A stretch of DNA of 56,289 bases. Source: Xenorhabdus sp. BG5 (GTDB lineage Bacteria; Pseudomonadota; Gammaproteobacteria; Enterobacterales; Enterobacteriaceae). Below the pieces are notes generated by a model. The model worked only from the letters and a program-made list of their open reading frames with translations. It was not told the DNA's origin and made no database searches. Where the stretch lies: contig NZ_JADEUG010000024.1 in NCBI RefSeq assembly GCF_015163665.1, positions 1 to 56,289 of the forward strand. The letters are read 5' to 3'. A program made the position numbers and the translations under genes. Positions 25,097-34,999 of the stretch are shown here, one piece after another; within the stretch, counting starts at the first letter, position 1, and each line of letters starts with the position of its first letter.

Positions 25097-26498
25097 GTCC
25101 AATGCGTTGGTGAAAATACTGGTGCCGACGGTATTGCTTATCGGCGGGTTTATTGGCATCAAAAGTTGCAGTTCAACGGAAGGTGCCGCGCCCAACACGA
25201 CGTCGAATAATGTATTGGCCACGCTGTCTCCGGAGGAGTTGCAGGCGCTGGGTGTCGGTGGTGATACGCCGGAAGATACCCTGCGTACCCTGATAGGTTC
25301 GCTCAATAAAGTGCGGGCAGAGCAGAAACGCTTAAGTGAGCAGAATACCGATATCCTGAAAGAAAATGACCAGTTAAAGCACCAGCGCCTTGATGTTGCC
25401 GGCCAGATAGATGCAGCGGTTGCCGCCATCCGTCAGGACGATGAACAGCGCCGACGTGGGTTACAGGATGAGCAGCAAAGTTTGCTGGCTCAGATTGATT
25501 TTCTGACGGAACGATTAAATTCAGCGCCGTTGCCTTCGCAGGACAGCCAGATGCTGCTTGGACTGGGGCTGACAGGCAGTCAGTATGCGGCCAATCCAGT
25601 CAGGGGGCAGGATGAATTTATCTGGGTCAATCCCGCTGATGAAAAACCGGCAGCGTTGCAAGCGATGGGTCATGGTCAATCGACACCGCAATACCCCACT
25701 TCTTTTTTAAGCGAACAACCGACAGCCGGGCAAAAAGTGCAGAACGCGCCCGCGCTGAAGGAAAAGAACGAAACCCCGGTCTATACCTTGCCGGAAAATG
25801 CCACGCTGGTTGGCAGTCAAGCGATGACCGCGTTATTAGGCCGTGTGCCGGTCAATGGCACCGTGACGGACCCTTATCCGTTTAAGATTCTGATTGGCAA
25901 AGATAACCTGACCGCCAATGGCATCGGGTTGCCGGAAGTGGAAGGGGCGGTGGTTTCCGGTTCAGCCAGTGGTGACTGGACACTTTCCTGTGTACGCGGG
26001 CAGGTCAATTCCATCACCTTTGTGTTTCAGGATGGCACCGTGCGCATCTTGCCGGGCAAAGGGCAGAATCAGCAAGGTATCGGCTGGTTGTCTGATGAAA
26101 ATGGCATCCCCTGTATCAGCGGCGAACGTAAATCCAACGCCAGCACCTATCTGCCGACGCTGTTTGCCCTTTCGGCCATGAATTCCGCCGGCGATGCCCT
26201 GAACGAAAGCCAGCGAACCGCCCAAACCCACGGCGCGGGCGGCATCACTTCCGCGTTAACGGGTAACGCCGGACAAGCGGCATTAGGCAAAGCCATGGCC
26301 GGTGGCATGAATGACATCACCGAATGGCTCAAACAACGTTACAGTCAGACGTTTGATGCGGTCTACGTCCCGCCCGGTGCCGGTGTTGTGGTGCATATCA
26401 CCCAATCTCTGGCGATGGATTACGAAACGAAAGGCCGTAAGGTGCGTTACGACTTTAGTGAACCCGTTCAACATGATACTCAGGAAGCCTTAGATTAA
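25086..26498 (+). CDS. TIGR03752-family ICE protein (TraB/VirB10-like)
   Basis: 470 aa. A short cytoplasmic N-terminus, one membrane segment (about 8-25, ILVPTVLLIGGFIGI), a coiled coil (about 75-145), then a TraB/VirB10-like beta-barrel region (about 240-470) with ATLVGSQAMTALLGRVPVNG and a late QRYSQTFDAVYVPPGAGVVVHI stretch. It spans the periplasm and forms the channel with the VirB9-like protein. The stop is joined to the next start (TAATG). Confidence 0.88.
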   Translation: MEVKSNALVKILVPTVLLIGGFIGIKSCSSTEGAAPNTTSNNVLATLSPEELQALGVGGDTPEDTLRTLIGSLNKVRAEQKRLSEQNTDILKENDQLKHQRLDVAGQIDAAVAAIRQDDEQRRRGLQDEQQSLLAQIDFLTERLNSAPLPSQDSQMLLGLGLTGSQYAANPVRGQDEFIWVNPADEKPAALQAMGHGQSTPQYPTSFLSEQPTAGQKVQNAPALKEKNETPVYTLPENATLVGSQAMTALLGRVPVNGTVTDPYPFKILIGKDNLTANGIGLPEVEGAVVSGSASGDWTLSCVRGQVNSITFVFQDGTVRILPGKGQNQQGIGWLSDENGIPCISGERKSNASTYLPTLFALSAMNSAGDALNESQRTAQTHGAGGITSALTGNAGQAALGKAMAGGMNDITEWLKQRYSQTFDAVYVPPGAGVVVHITQSLAMDYETKGRKVRYDFSEPVQHDTQEALD

Positions 26499-26854
26499 TG
26501 GAAAAGCCTGTCTTTCAATGGCTGTTCAGTGCCAGCCCGCCTTATTGCCTGCAAGTCAATACTCCCCTCCGCGCTGAACAGACCTGGGTTCAGCTTGACT
26601 GGCGGACTGTGCGCAAAAGCAAGCGCCGATTATATCTGTCAGCCGACAGGGAATGCCGGCCACTGAGTGACGGTGATTTTACTGTTTTTCGTCTGACAGA
26701 AATCCAGTGGCAGGCGGTGATTGAAGGCAAAGCCAGGGCTGAGCCTGAACAGTGGGAACGTCTGCCGTTTACGATATCGGAGCTGGCGGTACACCCCGAA
26801 TTTGCCACGTTTACGGCTATTGGCACTACGGAGACCGAAGTATGCGGAAAATAA
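26498..26854 (+). CDS. Hypothetical ICE protein in the tra operon
   Basis: 118 aa, its start codon overlapping the stop of the VirB10-like gene and its 3' end overlapping the lipoprotein gene by 13 nt, so it is embedded in the operon and probably expressed. It is soluble, without signal peptide or membrane segment, and rich in tryptophan and arginine (WVQLDWRTVRKSKRRLYL). I do not recognise a family; related ICEs often have the lipoprotein gene directly after TIGR03752, so this may be a lineage-specific addition. Confidence 0.6.
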   Translation: MEKPVFQWLFSASPPYCLQVNTPLRAEQTWVQLDWRTVRKSKRRLYLSADRECRPLSDGDFTVFRLTEIQWQAVIEGKARAEPEQWERLPFTISELAVHPEFATFTAIGTTETEVCGK

Positions 26855-27243
26855 CCTATTCCATCGTGCTGTGTCTGACTGGGCTGCTGGCAGGTTGTTC
26901 AACCTCGAAAGACACGTTGCTGCCTGCCGGTGAGCAGACAGTGCTGGCGATGTGGCAGGGCAATAAAGCCGGTCACACTGCCGTGCAGGCCAGAACCGCA
27001 TTGCGCAGAATGTTGACTGATACCGAGCGGAGACGATCGCTGGAAGAGCCTTATTATTACAGCCGTTCGGCTGCGCAGGAAATCAGCCAGCAGTTTCCCC
27101 GTCTTCCCAATCCCGATATGGTGATGTATATCTTCCCGCATCTGGCCGCCGGAAATATGCCGATACCGGGTTACAGCACCGTGTTCCCGTTTTATCAGCA
27201 GATACAGTACGCCCTGCCGGGTGAACGCACGGAGGGCCTGTAA
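26842..27243 (+). CDS. TIGR03751-family conjugal transfer lipoprotein
   Basis: 133 aa from the ATG at 26842. The signal peptide ends in the lipobox LLAGC (cysteine at about residue 19). The mature part begins with STSKDTLLPAGEQTVLAMWQG and continues with basic helices, then the conserved FPRLPNPDMVMYIFPHLA and a proline-rich GNMPIPGYSTVFPFY segment. It is a VirB7/TraV-like outer-membrane lipoprotein in function, inferred. The stop overlaps the ATPase start. Confidence 0.85.
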   Translation: MRKITYSIVLCLTGLLAGCSTSKDTLLPAGEQTVLAMWQGNKAGHTAVQARTALRRMLTDTERRRSLEEPYYYSRSAAQEISQQFPRLPNPDMVMYIFPHLAAGNMPIPGYSTVFPFYQQIQYALPGERTEGL

Positions 27244-30002
27244 TGAAAAATCCCAAGGCACTGCATCGCCCCGGCAAGCTGCGTGAAACGGATGAAGCCG
27301 CGATTTACCGGGCCAATCCCTCCATTATTGACTACCTGCCCTGGGTGGAATATCTGGAAGACGGGCAATGCCTGTTGCTGGATGATGGTGTTTCCGTGGG
27401 GGCGGTCTATCGCATTGAACCCGTGGCCACCGAAGGGCGTCCAATGGAACGGCTGATTGAAATTCGGGATCAGCTGGAAGATGCGATCCAGGACAGTCTG
27501 GAGGAAGATGATATTTCTCCGTGGGTGGTGCAGTTTTTTTGTCAGGATGAGGATGATCCAGTCAGTGACCTCAACACGTTACGAAACTATGTAAAACCGT
27601 GGGCGCAAGGTACCGCGTTTACGGAGGCCTTTCTGGCCGAATCTGAACGCCACCTGAACAGTATTGCCCAGCCTGACGGGATATTTCACGACAGTTTAAT
27701 TACCGGGCAACCGTGGCGGGGACAACAGCGCCAGACGCGTATGGCCGTCTATCGCTGGCTGCCTGCGCACAAATCGCAGGCAAACCACCCGACGTTATCT
27801 TCCGTTGCCGCACTCAATCAGGTCTGCGAGCGTCTGGTGTCGTCACTGGCAGCGGCGGGTATTGTGGCTGTCCGGCAGAATGGCGAGCAGATCCATAGCT
27901 GGTTGTTACGTCATTTTAACCCGGCACCGGACTGGGGCATGGAAAAAGCCGATTTTTATCACACGGTGAGTTATGAAACGCCCATGCAGCTCGAGCTTCC
28001 GATCCATAATGACTTTGCTGAAAGCCTGTGGTTTACGCCGCCAGTGTCTGATCCGGAAAACGGACTCTGGTGGTTTGATGGCCTGCCGCATAAAGCCATT
28101 CCGGTTGAACGCCTGCGCCGCCCACCAGAGCCGGGCACGCTGACGGGCGAAGTGAAACGGGGGGATAATATCAATGCCCTGATGGATATGATGCCGGAAG
28201 GCACCGTGGTTTCTTTGACCATTGTGGCGCAGGCACAGGATACGTTGGAAGAGAGCTTTACCCGGCTGGCAAAAAATGCGGTGGGGGAAAATACCGAATC
28301 GGCGCGTGTCCGGCAGGATGTGCAGGAGGTCAAGGCCTTACTGGGACGACGCCATAAACTGTACCGCAGTGCGCTGACCTTTCTGGTGCGCGGCAACGAT
28401 GTCACGGACCTGAACCAGCGGGTACATCAGTTATCGTCAACCCTGCTGACGGCTGGATTACAGCCTGTTCGACCGGAATTCAGTGTGTCCCCACTGAATG
28501 CCTATTTACGCGCCTTACCCATGTGTTTTAACCCGCAGAAGGATAAAAAACACTGGTTTACCCGCCTGAGCTGGGTACAGCATCTGGCGGGACTATTGCC
28601 AGTCACCGGGCGTGCAATCGGCACCGGGCACCCGGGATTCAGCTTCTTTAATCGCGGTGGTGCGCCGCTGACCTTCGATCCGATGAACAAACAGGATCGC
28701 ACCCAGAATGCGCACTTATTGCTGTTTGGCCCGACAGGCGCAGGCAAATCCGCCACCCTGTGTGCTTCCCTGGTTCAATTGATGGCTATCCACCGACCGC
28801 GTTTGTTTATTGTCGAAGCGGGGAACAGTTTTGGTTTACTGGCCGATTATTACGCCAGTCTGGGGCTGACCGTTAATAAAATCGGTATCAAGCCAGGTTG
28901 TGGGGTGAGTCTGGCGCTGTTTGCCGATGCCCATCAGTTGCTGCAACTCAGCCCCCAACAATGGCGTATTCATGAAGATGATATTCCGGATACCGATGAA
29001 TCGCAGGATGACGGTGACGAACAGCGCGATATTCTGGGCGAGATGGAAATTGCTGCCCGGCTGATGATCACCGGCGGCGAGAAAAAAGAAGAAGAGCGCC
29101 TGACCCGCTCAGATCGCGGTTTGATCCGCGAAGCCATTATGATGGCGGCTCACACCAGCCATGAAGAACAACGCCAGATGCTGGCCTCAGACTTACAGAA
29201 TGCCCTCTATGCCATCGCCCGTAATCATCAACAGGATGAGCACGGCCAGCCCTTGATCACGGCACATCGCCGGGCACGGGCGGATGAAATGGCCGGTGCC
29301 ATGTCGATGTTTACCCAGGGTTTTGAAGGAGAACTGTTTAACCGTCCCGGCACTCCGTGGCCGGAAGTGGATGTCACCCTGATTGATTTGGGTACACTGG
29401 CGCGGGAAAACTACTCAGCACAGATGGCGCTGGCGATGGTGTCACTGATTAATACTGTCAATAATCTGGCGGAACGGGATCAATATCAGGATCGCGAATT
29501 GCAACTGGTGATCGATGAAGGGCATATCACCACCACCAACCCACTACTCTCCCCCTATATGACCAAGGTTGTTAAGATGTGGCGTAAACTGGGCGCCTGG
29601 CTGTGGCTCGCCACCCAAAACCTCGCTGACTACCCGGATACCGCTGAAAAAATGCTGAATATGGCCGAATGGTGGCTGTGCCTGACCATGCCGCCGGATG
29701 AAGTGGAACAAATCGCCCGTTTTAAAAAACTGACGGAAGAACAAAAAGCCGTGTTGCTCTCCGCCAGTAAACTGCCCCGTTGTTATACCGAAGGGGTAGT
29801 GCTGGCGAAAAAAATCGAAGCGTTGTTTCGGGTGGTGCCACCCAGCCTTTATCTGGCGCTGGGGATGACGGAAAAAGAAGAAAAGGCCGAACGGCGGGCG
29901 TTAATGCGCGAGCACCAAGGCAGTGAACTGGAAGCGGCGGTTTTAGTTGCAAGGCGGATGGATATAGCCCGAGGATTGAAAGCCGATTTTGAATATTCTT
30001 AA
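27243..30002 (+). CDS. traC: Conjugative transfer ATPase, PFL_4706 family (VirB4/TraC-like)
   Basis: 919 aa, the usual length. The N-terminal TraC_F-type domain (about residues 30-480) is followed by the ATPase domain with Walker A GPTGAGKS at residues 496-503 and a Walker B strand LQLVIDEGH near residue 755. An acidic insert (DIPDTDESQDDGDE) near residues 580-595 is typical of TIGR03744 members. It is the cytoplasmic motor driving assembly of the mating pore. This is the last tra gene before the cargo block; a strong terminator follows. Confidence 0.93.
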   Translation: MKNPKALHRPGKLRETDEAAIYRANPSIIDYLPWVEYLEDGQCLLLDDGVSVGAVYRIEPVATEGRPMERLIEIRDQLEDAIQDSLEEDDISPWVVQFFCQDEDDPVSDLNTLRNYVKPWAQGTAFTEAFLAESERHLNSIAQPDGIFHDSLITGQPWRGQQRQTRMAVYRWLPAHKSQANHPTLSSVAALNQVCERLVSSLAAAGIVAVRQNGEQIHSWLLRHFNPAPDWGMEKADFYHTVSYETPMQLELPIHNDFAESLWFTPPVSDPENGLWWFDGLPHKAIPVERLRRPPEPGTLTGEVKRGDNINALMDMMPEGTVVSLTIVAQAQDTLEESFTRLAKNAVGENTESARVRQDVQEVKALLGRRHKLYRSALTFLVRGNDVTDLNQRVHQLSSTLLTAGLQPVRPEFSVSPLNAYLRALPMCFNPQKDKKHWFTRLSWVQHLAGLLPVTGRAIGTGHPGFSFFNRGGAPLTFDPMNKQDRTQNAHLLLFGPTGAGKSATLCASLVQLMAIHRPRLFIVEAGNSFGLLADYYASLGLTVNKIGIKPGCGVSLALFADAHQLLQLSPQQWRIHEDDIPDTDESQDDGDEQRDILGEMEIAARLMITGGEKKEEERLTRSDRGLIREAIMMAAHTSHEEQRQMLASDLQNALYAIARNHQQDEHGQPLITAHRRARADEMAGAMSMFTQGFEGELFNRPGTPWPEVDVTLIDLGTLARENYSAQMALAMVSLINTVNNLAERDQYQDRELQLVIDEGHITTTNPLLSPYMTKVVKMWRKLGAWLWLATQNLADYPDTAEKMLNMAEWWLCLTMPPDEVEQIARFKKLTEEQKAVLLSASKLPRCYTEGVVLAKKIEALFRVVPPSLYLALGMTEKEEKAERRALMREHQGSELEAAVLVARRMDIARGLKADFEYS

Positions 30003-30024
30003 TAAAAATTCCTGACGGAGACAG

Positions 30025-30069
30025 AAACTCTTATTCCCTTGTAATAAAAGAATAGGGATAAGAGTTTTT
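30025..30069. terminator. Bidirectional terminator after the VirB4-like gene
   Basis: AAACTCTTATTCC (from 30025) pairs with GGGATAAGAGTTT (ending 30067) over about 13 bp with one G-U, followed by TTT. It sits between the converging ATPase gene and the minus-strand gene at 30090, and can serve both. Confidence 0.8.
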
Positions 30070-30089
30070 GTCCATAAAACTTTTCAAAT

Positions 30090-30608
30090 TTATAAATAAT
30101 CTTGTCTTTCCATAATGCCATTTTTGAATACTATGCAATAATAGTGGGGAGCATTATTAGTATGCACTCGAACCCTACCCGTTTGCTCAATATGCCGTTC
30201 GACAGAAGCTCTGTTACACCCACTATTCAGATAAAGCTGATAAACATTGTTATGTCTAAAATTTATATAAGCGGAACCTACATATCCTTTGACTTCAGTT
30301 CCTCGTATATTTGCTGATACTTTTGCTGCAAGAGAAGCGATATCGTAATTCGCTGAATGACAAGCAAGAAGATGGATTTTATGCAATCGACTGACTGCTG
30401 TTTGTGACTGAATGTATCTGGCTACTACGTCATAAGTCCAGAGTTGGCCGTTTATCATAAGGCTTTCCACTCTTCCGGGAAAAACGGCGAGTCCGTGACA
30501 AGCGATTGTAAATTCGTTTATTACGTATCCATCATGAAAGGTTGATGTAATGTACGTGTGTGCATCTGGATAAATGTCTATAAGATGGACTCTTTGTGTC
30601 AAGGCCAT
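30090..30608 (-). CDS. Caspase/CPD-like mini-protein (putative)
   Basis: 172 aa from the ATG at 30608, preceded by GGGGGGAGGAAAC. The layout resembles clan CD cysteine-peptidase folds: a hydrophobic strand ending in A-C-H-G (residues 36-39; His38-Gly39) and, 45 residues later, a strand HLLACHSA with Cys83. Such His-Gly ... Ala-Cys pairs are the catalytic dyad of caspase-like and RTX/TcdA cysteine-protease domains (C80). The C-terminal part (about 110-172) contains further Cys and His residues but no recognised domain. It could be a small effector or toxin protease. Monocistronic; AT-rich cargo. Confidence 0.55.
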   Translation of the reverse strand: MALTQRVHLIDIYPDAHTYITSTFHDGYVINEFTIACHGLAVFPGRVESLMINGQLWTYDVVARYIQSQTAVSRLHKIHLLACHSANYDIASLAAKVSANIRGTEVKGYVGSAYINFRHNNVYQLYLNSGCNRASVERHIEQTGRVRVHTNNAPHYYCIVFKNGIMERQDYL

Positions 30609-30920
30609 TTGAAGTTTCCTCCCCCCAAAAGTATGTCTGCATTGCAAAGGCATTGGTCATATATATTCATCTCATTTCAAGTTGCAAACTATTTTTGTTT
30701 TATAGGATGCAACTTGAGTTGTTTAGGTAAAGATGTCTAAAACATGTCTTGGATATTAATTGTTCGTAGCATATTGAAATAAATATTAAAATGCTTGTTT
30801 ATGTTGAGTGGACATATAAACGGATAAATTTTCCTTTTCGGAAAAAGAATTAACCACAGTATTTAAAGCGCATTTTCTGCATGTTACCCCTTTCAGCATG
30901 AATGAAAAGGGTCACAATCC

Positions 30921-33900
30921 GTGGTGCAAACAATCCAGTCCACTTGGCACAATAGAACAAAATCTCTGATTATCAGCTTGTTAAGTCTGTCACTGAGTTT
31001 TCCCAGTCAGGCTATGGCAGAAGATCAAAATCAAGACCCGCAGGCACAAAAACTGGCCGAAATTACTGCCCAATGGGGGCAACTTACGCAGTCACAATCC
31101 CCCAACGAAGCGGCAAAAACAATGGCTGCACAGCAGTTATCGTCTGCGGTCACATCAACACTGACACCGTGGTTGAACCAATACGGCAATGCCCGCCTCA
31201 CACTCCCTTTCGACAGCCATTTTTCATTAAAAGACGTTGCATTTGACGGGCTGTTACCCTGGTATAACGTAGCTTCAGGTACGGCATTCAGTCAGTTAGG
31301 GGTAAAAACCCACCATGGTCAGACAACAACTACACTTGGATTTGGCTATCGCTATTTAGCCGATAATTGGTTATGGGGTGTCAATGCCTTCTGGGATGCA
31401 TTGTGGCCGGAGCAGCATCACCGTTACAGCATTGGGTTAGAAGCCTGGCATGATAACATCAAATTGTCAGCCAACCTTTACCAGCGTTTATCCCATTGGA
31501 AGCCCTCCCGGCTCACAGATTTCGATGCAAGACCCGCCAATGGCTGGGATATTCAGGCCGAAGCCGGGTTGCCTGCTTTTCCTCACTGGGGCGGGCAGTT
31601 GAAGTATGAACATTATTATGGGCAGCAGGTCGCGTTATTTGGTGAAGCAGAACGCCAGAAAAACCCGTACAGCGTCACCGCCGGGCTGACTTACATGCCC
31701 GTGCCGTTAGTGACCCTGGGCGCCGATTTTCGGCAGGGTAAACACGGTGTCAGTGAAAACCGTTTTACCCTGAACCTCAATTATCGGTTGGGTGTGCCGT
31801 TCAGCCAGCAGCTTGATCCGAACGCGGTCGCACCACTGCGTAGTCTGAGAGCCAGTCAATTTGATTTTGTGAACCGGCGTAGCGATATGGTGCTGGATTA
31901 TCAGAAACAGACATTGATAACACTGGCCTTCCCCGCATCCATTAATGGGTATGAAGGTAAAGAAGCTACTTTTGTGCCAGTTATCCAGTCCAAATATCCC
32001 CTGGCACGTTTAGAGTTAGATATGGTTGAATTACAGCAGACCGGCGGGAAAATACTGTATCAGCAACCAAATAAAGTGACATTACGATTGCCCAAAACTA
32101 CAAAAAACCCCGTTCGGCTTTCGGGGATCGCCATCGACAGTCGGGGTAATCGCTCCAACCGGGCAGAAATCATGATCATGAGTTTGCCGACCGAAAAACA
32201 GTTAAAGGTCTCTGTGAATAAAACGCAGGCCAAAGCCGATGGTCATGACCGTGTGATCTACACCGTCCTTGTCACCGATCAGGAGGGGACTCCCATTCCC
32301 AATCAGGCCGTTATTTGGTCAAGTGATGATAAAGGCGCATTGTCCCAAACCCGGCAGAACACGGATACGCAGGGGCAGGCATCGGTCGTGCTGCACAGCC
32401 GTCAGCAGGGGCTGCACACAGTTCGTGTTTCCGTGGCGGGCGAGGTTACGGTCGCCCCTTCAGTCCAGTTTGATACGGTGCTGATACCCGAAATCACCGT
32501 TGATAAGCACCGTGTTAAAGCGGATGGAAAAGCGAGGGTAATGCTGACGGTAACGGTCAAAAGCGCAGATGGTCAACCTGTACCGAATCAAGCCATTGTC
32601 TGGCAGACCAGTCTTGGCCAGTTCTCTGCATTTTCATTAATGACTGATAAGAAAGGGCAGGCCACGGCTTATTTAGCCAGCAAAGTATCAGGAAATGCCG
32701 AAGTGACGGTAGCGGTTGGCAGTGAAACAGTGATGTCTTCTCCGATTGGCTTTACCGACTCGTTAGCTCACACGCTTCAGGCGGACAAACAAACGGCGAT
32801 TGCCGATGGTCAGGACAGTATCTTTTATACGGTGAACGTGCGCGATGCAGCAGATCGACCCGTTGCCAACATCAAAGTGCAATGGTCTACGGATAACGGG
32901 CAACTGTTGGATAAGCAAAGTCAGACCAATAGCCAGGGAGAAGCGACAGTTCGGTTAGTCAGCCGCACCGCAGGGCGGACAACGGTGAAAGCCGAGGCGT
33001 CGGGAAAAGCTCTTCATGCTGCTTCGGTGATGTTTGAACGTTTGCTGAAACCGGCTGTCACGGTGGACAAAGTCCGGGCTAAAGGCGATGGGCAGGATGC
33101 GGTGGTGTTAACGGCTAGGGTGTTAGATTCACTGGGATCACCCGTGGAAAATCAGCCGGTGATTTGGCAAACAGATCACGGCGTGTTGTCCTCAGAACGG
33201 ACACAAACTGACCCTCAGGGACAAGCGCAGGTTCAGCTGAGTAGCACGTTTGCAGGGGAGCATCAGGTTCAGATCCAGGTTGGCAATAATAAAGTGGCTG
33301 CCCCTATTGTCCTCTTTGAGGAAGTGCTGTTATCCACCCTTCGGGTCAATAAAACCCGTGCCGCGGCGGATGGCGAAGATAGGGTGATTTTTACTGTCAC
33401 TGTCACCGATATTCATGGGCAGGAGCTTGCGGATAAAGCGGTTGACTGGTCTGGCCATCTTGGCGAGATGATTTTTGCAGAAGACAGGACAGACCGTCAG
33501 GGAAAGGCAACCGCAATCTTTGTCAGTCGTCATGCCGGACAGGCTTTGGTCACTGCTGACGTGGGTGAGCAGCAGGTTGTCTCCTCTGTGGAATTTATCA
33601 CACCGTTACGCCTGGTTGATACCGTTGCTATTGACAGGCAGGGCGGCAATGCCAACCAGAAATCGTTTGGTCTCCGGGGGCCTTCCGTACTCTGGCATGG
33701 TGCGAAATTCCGCCTTATCACGGCAGGCAATACAGGTCGGGTAAGCTGGCAGAGTAACTCGCCCTCGGTAACGGTATCGGGGGATGTGGTGACGGTACAG
33801 CAAAATCCTGACGGAATAAGGCTCACGGGTACTGATGAAACCGGGCAACAAGTCGAACTGACCCTGACGGTTCACACCTGGTTTGAGCGCTCCGGCCTGA

Positions 33901-34169
33901 CAAAAGACTTTTATTCTAATGCAAAACAACTTTGCAAATCACTCGGCAGCCGGATTGCCTCCAAATATGCCCTTGAACGGTTATATGAGGAATGGGGGAA
34001 CTTTTATCTCTACGATGGTTGGGCGCGGGAATTTTATGTGACCTCCACGGATTACCTGGCTGCCAGCTCAGGTTCCGCAGAGCATCAGGCGAAATGGGCG
34101 TTTTGGGCAGAAACAGATCGGTGGATGCGAAATGGCTGGCCGATGACAGGATTTGCGTGTGGTAAGTAG
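30921..34169 (+). CDS. Inverse autotransporter adhesin (intimin/invasin type)
   Basis: 1082 aa from a GTG at 30921, with a signal peptide ending near QAMA (about residue 33). The inverse autotransporter beta-barrel domain spans residues about 80-300 (ends with VPFSQQLDPN). A linker leads to five bacterial Ig-like (Big_1) repeats of about 94 aa starting near residues 430, 524, 618, 712 and 806, each opening with V-x-K-x-x-x-x-A-D-G. A further Ig-like unit follows, then a C-terminal C-type-lectin-like domain (about 990-1082, WFERSGLTKDFYSNAKQLC ... FACGK). No LysM domain is seen. It would anchor in the outer membrane and expose its adhesive tip for attachment to host or partner cells. Confidence 0.9.
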   Translation: MVQTIQSTWHNRTKSLIISLLSLSLSFPSQAMAEDQNQDPQAQKLAEITAQWGQLTQSQSPNEAAKTMAAQQLSSAVTSTLTPWLNQYGNARLTLPFDSHFSLKDVAFDGLLPWYNVASGTAFSQLGVKTHHGQTTTTLGFGYRYLADNWLWGVNAFWDALWPEQHHRYSIGLEAWHDNIKLSANLYQRLSHWKPSRLTDFDARPANGWDIQAEAGLPAFPHWGGQLKYEHYYGQQVALFGEAERQKNPYSVTAGLTYMPVPLVTLGADFRQGKHGVSENRFTLNLNYRLGVPFSQQLDPNAVAPLRSLRASQFDFVNRRSDMVLDYQKQTLITLAFPASINGYEGKEATFVPVIQSKYPLARLELDMVELQQTGGKILYQQPNKVTLRLPKTTKNPVRLSGIAIDSRGNRSNRAEIMIMSLPTEKQLKVSVNKTQAKADGHDRVIYTVLVTDQEGTPIPNQAVIWSSDDKGALSQTRQNTDTQGQASVVLHSRQQGLHTVRVSVAGEVTVAPSVQFDTVLIPEITVDKHRVKADGKARVMLTVTVKSADGQPVPNQAIVWQTSLGQFSAFSLMTDKKGQATAYLASKVSGNAEVTVAVGSETVMSSPIGFTDSLAHTLQADKQTAIADGQDSIFYTVNVRDAADRPVANIKVQWSTDNGQLLDKQSQTNSQGEATVRLVSRTAGRTTVKAEASGKALHAASVMFERLLKPAVTVDKVRAKGDGQDAVVLTARVLDSLGSPVENQPVIWQTDHGVLSSERTQTDPQGQAQVQLSSTFAGEHQVQIQVGNNKVAAPIVLFEEVLLSTLRVNKTRAAADGEDRVIFTVTVTDIHGQELADKAVDWSGHLGEMIFAEDRTDRQGKATAIFVSRHAGQALVTADVGEQQVVSSVEFITPLRLVDTVAIDRQGGNANQKSFGLRGPSVLWHGAKFRLITAGNTGRVSWQSNSPSVTVSGDVVTVQQNPDGIRLTGTDETGQQVELTLTVHTWFERSGLTKDFYSNAKQLCKSLGSRIASKYALERLYEEWGNFYLYDGWAREFYVTSTDYLAASSGSAEHQAKWAFWAETDRWMRNGWPMTGFACGK

Positions 34170-34972
34170 CAGTATTGAATAGCGTGTTCCATTATTTTAC
34201 TTATAAATGGAATGAGTGGCTGTTTGAGCAGCCACTTGAAATGCCGCCATTTTTTCTTCGTGTTGAATGCATTTTCTTGGATACGGCATCACATCCCATG
34301 GTGCTCCTGATTCAGACACAGGTTCCCCCAGAAGAATTTTTATCACTTCAAGTGCTCATTTCTTTGGAATAACAGATTTTCTCGCGCAATCCGTCTTCAT
34401 GCATGACGTTTTCTCATCCCTGAACTGACAGATATCGATCGATTGGGCAATTCTTAACGGGTTATTCGCCCTCACTAATAAAAAAGTGAGTTAAGTATAA
34501 ATAAATATTGGTTATTGTGATGAAAAGAAATATTTCATTTATATAATATAACATATTGATGATTAAAGGCATGCATGGTGACGGAATAATAAAAAATATT
34601 ACACTGCAATAAACTCGTGGAGTTATATTTAATATTGGTGAAAGTGTGTTGATTATCACGTTTTAATGTAATTGAGAATTCTTGTTTCATTTGCAAAATA
34701 AAATTAAAACGGAAGAAAAGACAAATGCCAAAAAAATGCAATAACCATATAACCAATTGTTTTTTATTAAAAGAAAACAGAATAAAATATGGTTACCACG
34801 CTAAGTTTTTTAAAATTCTGTTAATTGGTTATTTTTCAGGTAAAAATTCAAGAGTAGAATCACATTTTTAACGATAAACAATATCTCATTGAGTTTTCGA
34901 TCACTTTCTCACTACCAGCATAATGTATAAAAATACGCTTTACTGTCATTCATCAATGGAATAAAAACAACT
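34170..34972. other. AT-rich intergenic region after the adhesin gene
   Basis: About 800 bp. A hairpin AGTGGCTG/CAGCCACT (34215-34236) may terminate the adhesin gene, though no clear T-run follows. The rest is strongly AT-rich with only poor reading frames and presumably carries the promoter of the PfkB-family gene. Nothing else is recognised. Confidence 0.4.
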
Positions 34973-34999
34973 ATGTTTAAAAACAATAAAGGGCATGAT

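Noticed and set aside
34175..34372. 65-codon frame after the adhesin gene
   Set aside because: No recognisable protein features, contains a hairpin, and no ribosome binding site; likely chance.
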